A stretch of DNA of 64,000 nt from CALBPI01 sp039815365 (lineage in GTDB: Bacteria; Pseudomonadota; Gammaproteobacteria; Steroidobacterales; Woeseiaceae), in contig JBCBZK010000003.1 of assembly GCA_039815365.1 (NCBI GenBank), positions 9,590-73,589 on the forward strand, read 5' to 3'. Below the pieces are notes generated by a model. That model was not told where the DNA came from, made no database searches, and was given only the letters and a program-made list of their open reading frames with translations. Positions 9,086 to 17,132 of this stretch are shown one piece after another. Every line of letters begins with the position of its first letter. The first letter of the stretch is position 1. A program made the translations under genes and the position numbers.

Positions 9086-9098
9086 GCGGGATGACCCG

Positions 9099-10766
9099 CT
9101 AGCGATTTGCGGTGCGTTGCAAACGACGCAACGCCTTAAGCAGTTCGGCATCTGCAATCGGACCGTCGAACACGAACACGCGGACATCATTTGGCGCAAC
9201 AATAGCATTCAGTGGCGACAAAGCAGCTTGTGTCATAGAACTGTCACGCTCTGACGCATCACGCCAACCGGTTGGATCGCCTGGGACCGCGATATCAAAC
9301 GTTGCCGCACGATCGCCCTTGTTGAGTAACACCAAAGCCATCTGCCGAATTTCATCGGTCTGCAATACACGCAAGAATGCAGCGCGATGATCCTCCAGCA
9401 ACAGATTCACCTGCAGCCCACGTTGCAAGGCAGGCAGCGCTTGGCGCAAATGTGCAATGCGGGCGAGACGTTCACGCACGACGCTAGTCTTGGCAACGGT
9501 GATGTTGTCGGTACCGAAATAGTCACGGTTCCCGGCGTGCTCCTGACGACCGGCACGAAAGCCGATTTCTGACCCGTAGTAAACCACCGGTATGCCTCGG
9601 GATGTGAACAACCAATTGTTAGCGTTGATAAAGCCTTGTGGGTCAGCGTCAAGTCGCGGCATGTCGTGGTTATCGTAAAAGCTCATCAACTCATACGGAT
9701 TCTGGTACACCTGATCATCCAGATGCAGGACGTCAGACATCAGCTCGAACCCGGCGTCGCGGCTTCCGAATACGTCGCGCATGACTTTTTGCTGAGGAAA
9801 ATCCAACACGCGGATTGCGCCGTTCTCAGGCAACGTATGCCGCGCAATACTGCTGGCTTCATAGTCAAAACTCTCGGCGAACATAAAATAACCCGGATAA
9901 CGAGACCGGATTTGCTCGGCGAATGCTGCCCAGAAGTGATCAGGCATGTGGCGAATCGTATCGATCCGAAACGCATCGGCGCCCTGCTCAATCCAATGGC
10001 TATAGGCGCGCACAAAATAGTCCAGTACGGCCGGATTATTCTCATCAAGGTTTGACAGCTGCGCAATGTCTTCTTCACGCAAGAAGAACTCATGCAACGG
10101 CTCGTCATCACGCAATGCGTCGGGCGACAGATTCATGTGATCAGCAACCAGCGTCCCGTCTTGATCATAGAGCTCCGCAAACATCGGTTGATCAACGGGC
10201 ATTGAGAACGCCGGCGAACCGTGATTGCAGACAATATCCAGAACGACTTGCAGGTCTTGCGCGTGCAGTGCGTCGGCCAGATCCGAGAATTCAAAACCAT
10301 CCGAGACCAGATGCTCATCCTCGACGAAGAAATTAACACCCCAATACCCGTGATAGCCGGTCTTGCCTTTGTCGGCAAAAAAACCCTCGCCGAGTGCTTG
10401 CCCGCCAGAGAATGCTTCGTCCGGATTCTCAACCACAGGTGTCAACCAGACCGCCGTGAAACCCATGTCCGCGATGTAGCTCGCCTGATCAGCAAGACCC
10501 CGGAAATCGCCGCCGAGATAACCAATGTTGCCGTGCCCACCATCCGGGTGCGCCACAGGGCGATCAAACGTTGCAAACTCGCCGCCCTGCGCTTCGTAAT
10601 TGTTCAGCGGGTCTCCATCGACAAAACGATCCGTCACAACGAAGTACACCGCATCGCTCGCGAACGGCAGTTCCGTACCAATGAAACGCTCCGGTTGTGT
10701 CGGCGCACCGGCACAACCGCTGATCCATCCGAACACCAAACACAGCACGATCACATGACGATTCAT
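9099..10766 (-). CDS. Lipoprotein alpha-amylase (GH13)
   Basis: 555 aa with a lipoprotein signal ending WISGC (Cys 18). The GH13 barrel has the nucleophile D269 in DAFRIDTIRH, acid/base E298 in MFAESF, and D368 in YDNHDMPR; the YFVVTDRF and GYLGGDFRGL motifs near the N-terminus resemble cyclodextrin-type and neopullulanase-like amylases. A C-terminal beta-domain follows at about 460. The start codon overlaps the MFS transporter stop by 4 nt (ATGA type), showing one operon. Likely role: cleaving starch or pullulan-type polymers in the periplasm or at the surface into importable maltodextrins. Confidence 0.88.
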   Translation of the reverse strand: MNRHVIVLCLVFGWISGCAGAPTQPERFIGTELPFASDAVYFVVTDRFVDGDPLNNYEAQGGEFATFDRPVAHPDGGHGNIGYLGGDFRGLADQASYIADMGFTAVWLTPVVENPDEAFSGGQALGEGFFADKGKTGYHGYWGVNFFVEDEHLVSDGFEFSDLADALHAQDLQVVLDIVCNHGSPAFSMPVDQPMFAELYDQDGTLVADHMNLSPDALRDDEPLHEFFLREEDIAQLSNLDENNPAVLDYFVRAYSHWIEQGADAFRIDTIRHMPDHFWAAFAEQIRSRYPGYFMFAESFDYEASSIARHTLPENGAIRVLDFPQQKVMRDVFGSRDAGFELMSDVLHLDDQVYQNPYELMSFYDNHDMPRLDADPQGFINANNWLFTSRGIPVVYYGSEIGFRAGRQEHAGNRDYFGTDNITVAKTSVVRERLARIAHLRQALPALQRGLQVNLLLEDHRAAFLRVLQTDEIRQMALVLLNKGDRAATFDIAVPGDPTGWRDASERDSSMTQAALSPLNAIVAPNDVRVFVFDGPIADAELLKALRRLQRTANR

Positions 10767-12268
10767 CCTGCAGGCTCCGCATCTTTGTCAACCAGCAAGA
10801 CAGTGAATCCGGCAATAATCATTGACCCACCGCCAATAACGATGCCAAACATTGCATCGTTTGCGAACAAGTCTCTGACTAACAAACCCAGAATACTCGC
10901 CGCAACTAACTGCGGAATCACGATGAAGAAATTGAAAATACCCATATAGATACCCAATTTTCGCAACGGTAAGGTATTTGTCAGCAATGCATACGGCAGG
11001 GACAAAATAGACGCCCATGCGATACCGACACCCACCATTGATACCAGTAGCCACACAGGGTCAGTGATAAAGTAAAAACTGATCAAACCAACGCCACCAA
11101 GACACAGATTGATCAGGTGACATACACGACAACCAAGCCGCCCTGCCATTCTTGGGATGGCGATCGCCGCCAACGCCGCGAAACCATTGTAGGCACCGAA
11201 CAACACACCAACCCAATCGGCGCCTTCGTTATACGCAAGTGACGCCGGATCTGTCGCGCCGAAATGAAAACTGGTCACTGCCGACGTGCCATAAATCCAC
11301 ATAGCAAACAGCGCGAACCAGGAAAAAAACTGCACAACAGCCAGTTGCTTCATCGCGCGTGGCATATTGAACAAGTCGGTGACGACCTCGACAACGCCAT
11401 TGTCAACCGCGCCTCGCGCCTGCAGCGCAGCGGTAACCCACTGCAACACACCAAACGCGGTGACCATCCCGCCGAGAATGTAGAGCTGCTGGTCCAGACC
11501 ACTCAAGACCACCCAGGCAAGCAGCGCGATCCCAACCAACAGACAAATACCGCCATCACGCCAATACGCCGAAACAGCGCGAACGATGTGTTGATGTTTG
11601 CCGGCATCCGCCTGTGCGGCCGCTTCAAAACGCGCCACTTGTTCTGGCGTGTACTCTTTTGTGGTGATGACAGTCCAGAGCACCGCCAGAAAGAACGCGG
11701 CGGCGCCAAGATAAAAGCTCCACTTAACGGCATCGGGTACCTGACCGTCGACTGGCACACTGACAACGCCGAACCAATTCGTGAACATCCATGGCAACGC
11801 GGACGCGACAATGGCGCCAATACCGATGAAAAAGCTCTGCATTGCAAAGCCGCTGGTACGCTGCGGCTCCGGCAACATATCGCCGACAAAGGCACGAAAC
11901 GGCTCCATCGACACGTTGATGCTTGCATCCATAATCCACAACATCCCCGCGGCGAACCACAAGGTCGGCGAATTGGGCATTGCGATCAATGCGGCGGAAG
12001 CCAGAATGGCACCAACGAGAAAATACGGTCTGCGCCGCCCGAGTCGCGTCCAGGTGCGATCACTGAAATAGCCAACAATCGGCTGGACAATTAGACCCGT
12101 CAGTGGAGCGGCCACCCAAAGGATAGGTAGCTCATCAACACTAGCGCCGAGCGTCTGGAAAATTCGGCTGACGTTGGCATTCTGTAACGCGAAACCAAAC
12201 TGGATACCCAGAAAGCCGAAACACATGTTCCAGATTTGCCAAAAACTCAATCGCGGTTTGTGCTGCAT
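10763..12268 (-). CDS. MFS (GPH/SLC45-like) maltose or maltodextrin transporter
   Basis: 501 aa from the ATG at 12268, which has a GGGGGA ribosome site; the open frame continues 22 codons further without support. About twelve hydrophobic segments. The N-terminal half has PIVGYFSDRTWTRLGRRRPY, the cytoplasmic loop motif shared by SLC45-type sucrose/maltose carriers, and a large central loop lies between the halves. Inferred job: proton-coupled uptake of maltose or short maltodextrins released by the two amylases encoded downstream in the same operon. The gene is divergent from malQ across a 385-bp regulatory gap. Confidence 0.86.
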   Translation of the reverse strand: MQHKPRLSFWQIWNMCFGFLGIQFGFALQNANVSRIFQTLGASVDELPILWVAAPLTGLIVQPIVGYFSDRTWTRLGRRRPYFLVGAILASAALIAMPNSPTLWFAAGMLWIMDASINVSMEPFRAFVGDMLPEPQRTSGFAMQSFFIGIGAIVASALPWMFTNWFGVVSVPVDGQVPDAVKWSFYLGAAAFFLAVLWTVITTKEYTPEQVARFEAAAQADAGKHQHIVRAVSAYWRDGGICLLVGIALLAWVVLSGLDQQLYILGGMVTAFGVLQWVTAALQARGAVDNGVVEVVTDLFNMPRAMKQLAVVQFFSWFALFAMWIYGTSAVTSFHFGATDPASLAYNEGADWVGVLFGAYNGFAALAAIAIPRMAGRLGCRVCHLINLCLGGVGLISFYFITDPVWLLVSMVGVGIAWASILSLPYALLTNTLPLRKLGIYMGIFNFFIVIPQLVAASILGLLVRDLFANDAMFGIVIGGGSMIIAGFTVLLVDKDAEPAG

Positions 12269-12312
12269 GGTCAGTCCCCCCAGACCGTGGCACGATATTA
12301 TCCCGCCTTGAT

Positions 12313-12331
12313 GCCACACACGACGTGTGGC
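12313..12331. promoter_or_regulatory. 7-bp inverted repeat upstream of the MFS transporter
   Basis: GCCACAC-ACGAC-GTGTGGC is a perfect 7-bp inverted repeat with a 5-bp spacer, 45 nt upstream of the transporter start. It may be an operator or a hairpin in the 5' leader; there is no T-run, so it is not an intrinsic terminator. Confidence 0.4.
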
Positions 12332-12473
12332 CACAAATGAATACGATTACAACGTGAGCATCGACACGCAGCTCTAAGCTGTCCGCCAAACGTCGTGCAA
12401 AAAGTGTACAGAAGATCGTGTTGCCCCGCGTTTGACCGTGTCTGTTTTGTCACGACCCGATGACTCAATCGGT

Positions 12474-12487
12474 TGCATACGTATTCA
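12474..12487. promoter_or_regulatory. Putative LacI-family operator (CG-centred palindrome)
   Basis: TGCATACGTATTCA is symmetric at 12 of 14 positions around a central CG, the standard form of LacI-family operators. It sits between the divergent transporter/amylase and malQ operons, and the window's only LacI gene (6625-7659) lies at the far end of the amylase operon. Binding is inferred. Confidence 0.5.
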
Positions 12488-12653
12488 TCGTGCGAACACG
12501 TTTCCACGTCACGACGTTGTCTGTAATCTGTGTTTCAGGCTTACGGCAACAGCGACCGGCAGGGCGATCTCGACATCCGTCAAATCACTGCTGCAATACG
12601 CAATTGCACCGCTGTAAGCATCTCGACCGTGGGGCGGTCACGAAGGGCACACT

Positions 12654-14222
12654 ATGCAAGCGAAAGCACATCAGTCGGGCGGCGCTGCGACGATAGAACA
12701 ACAAAATCAGCCGCTACAGGCACTGCGATTTGCCGGCGTGTGCATGCACCTGACATCGCTACCGGGACCCAATGGTGTTGGCGAGCTGGGCGAGCATGCG
12801 CACCGTTTCGTTGATCAGCTGGCGGAAGCCGGATTAAACGTATGGCAATTTTTGCCGACGGGCCCAACCGCTTACGGAGACTCGCCCTACCAACCTTTGT
12901 CTGCCTATGCCGGCAACCCTATCCTCGTGTGCGTTGACGAGCTTGTTGCGCTTGGCCTGTTAGCGCCCGCTGACACAGCATCGCTGCACGAGTTGCCAGT
13001 AAGTTGCACAGACTACGGCCCGGTGATCTGCGCGAAAACCCGCTTGCTCAAGCAAGCGGCAGATCGTTTTGCCCAATGGCGTGATCATCCACTACAAAGT
13101 GCGTTCGGTGAGTTCGTAGCGGAATACGATGCATCGTGGCTACACGACTATGCGTTGTTTCGCGCGTTAAAGACCCGTCACGGTGAGCGCCCTTGGACGG
13201 AATGGGAGCAACGCTACCGACAACGAGATGCCGAGGCACTCGCGCAAGTCAGCGTTGATGATGCCGGTGCGCTGCACGCCATCAAGTTTACCCAGTTCAT
13301 GTTTTACCGGCAGTGGGCTGCACTGCGTCAACACGCAGCACAGCGTGGCGTTGTTCTTTTTGGCGATATGCCAATCTACATAGCACTCGACTGTGCGGAT
13401 GCCTGGGCCAATGGCGATCTGCTGCGCATTGACGAGAACGGCGTACCGGGTCACGTCGCCGGTGTTCCGCCCGACTATTTCAGCGAAGACGGCCAGCTCT
13501 GGGGCAACCCGCTGTATGACTGGGACTATCATCGCGCAACGCAATTCGCGTGGTGGATCGCAAGAATGCGACACACGTTGTCGATGGTCGATATCGTTCG
13601 CATTGACCATTTCCGCGGCTTTGAGGCTTTCTGGGCCGTGCCGTATGGCGCACCGACTGCAAAAGACGGCGCCTGGGAACCAGGCCCGGCAGACGCCGTG
13701 TTTGACGCCATGCGCGAAGCGTTAGGCGAACTACCTATTGTTGCCGAGGATCTTGGCGCGATCACACCTGCTGTCGATGAACTGCGTATGCGCCAACGGA
13801 TGCCCGGCATGGCTGTCTTGCAGTTCATGATCGGTGATCACCAGTTTGACGCCACACACATTACGAACGACTCAGTCGCCTACACAGGCACGCACGACAA
13901 CGACACGACAGTCGGTTGGTTTCACGGCGGCCCGGGCGATGTTCGCACCGCAGACCAAATCGCGAGCGATCAGCACCACACACTCAGTAAAACCGGCAGT
14001 TCTCATGATGACGTGCACTGGGGGCTGATCAATACCGCTTTACATAGTGCAGCCTGTCTGGCGATCGTTCCGATGCAAGACTTTCTTGGCCTCGGTTCTC
14101 AAGCTCGGTTCAATACGCCAGGCAACCCGGCGGATAACTGGCGCTGGCGCTTGGGCGAAGGGGATTTCGATGCACCTCTGCGCCAGCGAATTCTTGATGC
14201 GGTGCGCGCCGCCGGTCGGTAG
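12654..14222 (+). CDS. malQ: 4-alpha-glucanotransferase (amylomaltase)
   Basis: 522 aa GH77 enzyme that moves glucan segments between maltodextrins, releasing glucose and longer chains. Seen: the N-terminal SLPGPNGVGELG loop, catalytic Asp in VRIDHFRGFEAFW, acid/base Glu in IVAEDLGAIT and the third acidic residue in TGTHDNDT, all in order and with family-typical spacing. The ATG at 12654 has the ribosome site GAAGGG. It is first in the run malQ-glgC-glgA-glgB-glgP-glgX and so links imported maltodextrin to glycogen metabolism. Length is near that of plant and bacterial DPE1-type amylomaltases. Confidence 0.95.
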   Translation: MQAKAHQSGGAATIEQQNQPLQALRFAGVCMHLTSLPGPNGVGELGEHAHRFVDQLAEAGLNVWQFLPTGPTAYGDSPYQPLSAYAGNPILVCVDELVALGLLAPADTASLHELPVSCTDYGPVICAKTRLLKQAADRFAQWRDHPLQSAFGEFVAEYDASWLHDYALFRALKTRHGERPWTEWEQRYRQRDAEALAQVSVDDAGALHAIKFTQFMFYRQWAALRQHAAQRGVVLFGDMPIYIALDCADAWANGDLLRIDENGVPGHVAGVPPDYFSEDGQLWGNPLYDWDYHRATQFAWWIARMRHTLSMVDIVRIDHFRGFEAFWAVPYGAPTAKDGAWEPGPADAVFDAMREALGELPIVAEDLGAITPAVDELRMRQRMPGMAVLQFMIGDHQFDATHITNDSVAYTGTHDNDTTVGWFHGGPGDVRTADQIASDQHHTLSKTGSSHDDVHWGLINTALHSAACLAIVPMQDFLGLGSQARFNTPGNPADNWRWRLGEGDFDAPLRQRILDAVRAAGR

Positions 14223-14296
14223 CGCGGATCGACCTAAAGCACAGCTTCGTTTCGCGCTATGATCAACGCTCAACAATAATATCGGAGCGTGAGCGT

Positions 14297-15580
14297 ATGA
14301 GCGATTTACATCAGTCTGAAGATGGACGTTTTGTCAGTCGCCTTACGCGTGAGACCCTCGCGCTGATACTCGCCGGTGGGCAAGGCTCGCGGTTGCGTGA
14401 GCTTACAACCTGGCGCGCCAAACCCGCGCTGTACTTCGGCGGCAAATTCCGCATCATCGACTTCCCGCTGTCCAATTGCTTCAATTCGGGCATTCGCCGC
14501 GTCGGCGTACTCACGCAATACAAAGCGCATTCCCTGATACGCCACCTGATCCGCAGCTGGGCTTCTCGTTATTCTGGCGAAAATGAATTCGTGGAAATCC
14601 TGCCGGCGTCACAGCGTGTCGGCGGTGAGTGGTATCGCGGTACCGCAGATGCTGTTTATCAGAATCTCGACATTATTCGCACGCACGCACCGCGGCTTGT
14701 GCTGATTCTGGCTGGCGATCATGTTTACAAGATGGACTACGGCCCGCTGTTGGCGACGCACAGCGAGACTCTGGCGGACATGACGGTCTGTTGCCTTGAG
14801 GTGCCGGTCGAAGAAGCCGCAGGGGCGCTGGGCGTGATGACGGTCGATGCCGACGGCCGCGTCGTCGATTTCAATGAAAAACCGGCCGAACCGAGCGAAA
14901 TCCCGGGTAAGCCGGGTTTCTGTCTGGCGTCGATGGGCAACTACGTGTTCAACACCGATTTCTTGTTCGAACAAACCATCAAAGACGCAGACGACCCAAA
15001 GACACAACACGATTTTGGCAAGAACATTATTCCGTCCATCATCAATCAATATCGCGTTTACGCCTATCCGTTCCGCGACCCCGAATCCGGCGAGCAAGCC
15101 TACTGGCGCGACGTCGGCACGCTACAAGCGTACTGGGAAGCCAACATGGAGTTAGTCAGCGTTGTGCCACAGCTGAACCTGTACGACAACGCGTGGCCGG
15201 TGAATACCATGCAAGCGCAATTGCCACCTGCCAAGTTTGTGCTGAATGATCCTGACCGGCGCGGTATCGCAACCAATTCGATGGTCTCTGGCGGTTGCGT
15301 GGTATCCGGGGCAGCACTCGATCGTTCGGTGTTGTTTTCCAACGTCCACGTCGAGTCGTACAGCAAGCTGAACAACTGTGTGGTGCTACCCGACGTGCGC
15401 ATCGGCGAGCGTTGCCGGATCAACAAAGCAATTATCGATCGCGGCACCATTATCGCCGATGGCACAGTGATCGGTGAGGATCCTGCAGCCGACCGTGCGC
15501 GCGGCCTGCGCGTCACCGAAACCGGAATTACTCTGGTGACACCAGATATGCTCGGCCAGGAATTGCATTTCACACGTTAA
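14297..15580 (+). CDS. glgC: Glucose-1-phosphate adenylyltransferase (ADP-glucose pyrophosphorylase)
   Basis: 427 aa. Makes ADP-glucose from glucose 1-phosphate and ATP, the committed step of bacterial glycogen synthesis. The N-terminal nucleotidyltransferase domain carries LILAGGQGSRL (residues 23-33), RAKPAL and RIIDFPLSN; the middle has the sugar-phosphate-binding FNEKPAEP; the C-terminal third is a left-handed beta-helix with hexapeptide-like repeats. The ATG at 14297 follows CGGAGCG. The 74-nt gap after malQ and 4-nt gap before glgA indicate co-transcription. Allosteric control by fructose 1,6-bisphosphate or AMP is known for the family but cannot be read here. Confidence 0.96.
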   Translation: MSDLHQSEDGRFVSRLTRETLALILAGGQGSRLRELTTWRAKPALYFGGKFRIIDFPLSNCFNSGIRRVGVLTQYKAHSLIRHLIRSWASRYSGENEFVEILPASQRVGGEWYRGTADAVYQNLDIIRTHAPRLVLILAGDHVYKMDYGPLLATHSETLADMTVCCLEVPVEEAAGALGVMTVDADGRVVDFNEKPAEPSEIPGKPGFCLASMGNYVFNTDFLFEQTIKDADDPKTQHDFGKNIIPSIINQYRVYAYPFRDPESGEQAYWRDVGTLQAYWEANMELVSVVPQLNLYDNAWPVNTMQAQLPPAKFVLNDPDRRGIATNSMVSGGCVVSGAALDRSVLFSNVHVESYSKLNNCVVLPDVRIGERCRINKAIIDRGTIIADGTVIGEDPAADRARGLRVTETGITLVTPDMLGQELHFTR

Positions 15581-15584
15581 CGCC

Positions 15585-17132
15585 ATGACACGACAATCAA
15601 TCTACATGGTTGCGTCGGAGAACGGCGCATTGCCCGGTGGTAAGGCGGGCGGCGTCGGCGATGTCCTGCGTGATTTGCCGCGCGCGCTGGCGCGCAGAGG
15701 TCACGCCACAACGGTCATCACCCCAGCATACGGTACGTTACACGAAACCCCGGGAATGCAACCGACCGGCACGCTGACAGTCTCGTTTGCCGGCGACACG
15801 CTGTCGGTGACTGTGTTTGCGTACACGGATGTTTTTGACGTCACGCATGTTGTGTTGGAGCACGCGTTGTTCTCGCCAGATGGTAACGGTCAGATCTACC
15901 ATGACGACGGTAGCGACCGACCGTTCGCCACAGATGCAGGGAAATTTGCACTGCTAAGCGTCAGCGCAGCGCAATGGCTACTCGACAATGCTGACGACCA
16001 ACCGATAGTGCATCTGCACGACTGGCATGCCGCATGGGTGCTGATGTTGCGTCAGCTTGATCCGGCATTTGCAGCAATGCGGCAATGGCGCATGGTGCTC
16101 ACACTGCACAATCTTGCGCTGCAAGGAATACGCCCGCGCCGTGATGATCCCTCATCATTCGAGCAATGGTTCGGTCATATCGAAGATACGGACAATATTC
16201 TCGGCGACCCGCGTTACTCAGATTGCGTGAACCCCATAGCCACCGCGATCCGGTTAGCCGATGCACTCAACACGGTCTCGCCTACCAATGCGCGTGAAAT
16301 ACTGCAGCCGAATGACGCATCACGCAGCTTCCGCGGCGGTGAAGGTCTGGAGCACTTGCTGCGCGAGGCTGAAAGCAAAGGCAAGCTGCATGGCATCTTG
16401 AACGGCTGCGCCTACGATACGGACAAGAGCCGTGTGAGCTGGAGCGCGTTGCACCGGGCAGCCATAAAAACGGTCGAGTCATGGCAAACCAGTCAGCCAC
16501 AGTTCGCCGGCGTGCATGCACTCGCACTGGGTTCGTTGGCACGCTTGCAATCGACTCCCGACATTATCGTCACAAGTGTTGGCCGGTTAACCGATCAAAA
16601 ACTGGGCTTGCTGCTGCGGCGCGACGACACTGGCCGCAGCACGCTGCAAAAACTATTGGCATCGCTGCCTGAACGCGCCGTCGTGATGCTGTTGGGTAGC
16701 GGAGACCATGCGATCGAGCAAGATCTGGTGCAACACGCATTAAGCGATCCCCGGCTCGTTTTCATCCGTGGTTTCTCGGAAGCGCTCGCGGACTGCTGCT
16801 ATCGCGCCGGTCAGTTGTTCTTAATGCCGAGCACGTTTGAACCCTGCGGGATTAGTCAGATGCTTGCGATGCGCGCCGGTCAACCCTGTCTGGTGCATGC
16901 GGTAGGCGGTTTGAACGACACCGTTAGCCATTTGACGACCGGCTTTCGCTTTACCGGTGATAGTGCCGACGCGCAATCCTCGAACTGCGTCTCGGCGCTG
17001 CGTCTGGCACAACGGGTATTCTTTGATGAGCCAGATCGGTGGCACACGATTGCCGAGTCAGCTGCTGCCATGAGGTTCGAATGGGCCTCATCCGCCGAAC
17101 ACTATGAAAGAGCTATGTATGCCGTCAGTTGA
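15585..17132 (+). CDS. glgA: Glycogen synthase (ADP-glucose type, GT5)
   Basis: 515 aa, slightly longer than the usual 475-500. Transfers glucose from ADP-glucose to growing alpha-1,4 glucan. The N-terminal KAGGVGDV (residues 20-27) is the GT5 ADP-glucose-binding motif, LHDWHAAW lies in the N-terminal Rossmann domain, and the C-terminal PSTFEPCGISQMLAMR holds the catalytic glutamate region, followed by GGLNDTV. The active-site loops have a few conservative changes (V for L in KxGGL, I for L in CGLxQ), but no key residue is missing. It overlaps the next gene by 14 nt. Confidence 0.94.
   Translation: MTRQSIYMVASENGALPGGKAGGVGDVLRDLPRALARRGHATTVITPAYGTLHETPGMQPTGTLTVSFAGDTLSVTVFAYTDVFDVTHVVLEHALFSPDGNGQIYHDDGSDRPFATDAGKFALLSVSAAQWLLDNADDQPIVHLHDWHAAWVLMLRQLDPAFAAMRQWRMVLTLHNLALQGIRPRRDDPSSFEQWFGHIEDTDNILGDPRYSDCVNPIATAIRLADALNTVSPTNAREILQPNDASRSFRGGEGLEHLLREAESKGKLHGILNGCAYDTDKSRVSWSALHRAAIKTVESWQTSQPQFAGVHALALGSLARLQSTPDIIVTSVGRLTDQKLGLLLRRDDTGRSTLQKLLASLPERAVVMLLGSGDHAIEQDLVQHALSDPRLVFIRGFSEALADCCYRAGQLFLMPSTFEPCGISQMLAMRAGQPCLVHAVGGLNDTVSHLTTGFRFTGDSADAQSSNCVSALRLAQRVFFDEPDRWHTIAESAAAMRFEWASSAEHYERAMYAVS

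Larger units (their letters stand above)
12269..12653. other. 385-bp divergent regulatory region, MFS transporter / malQ
   Basis: No gene. It holds the start signals of both divergent operons: GGGGGA for the transporter (minus) and GAAGGG at 12645-12650 for malQ (plus). Two symmetric elements are described separately, at 12313-12331 and 12474-12487. A further partial copy of the half-site TGAATACG occurs at 12338-12345. I could not assign -35/-10 boxes with confidence. Confidence 0.6.
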
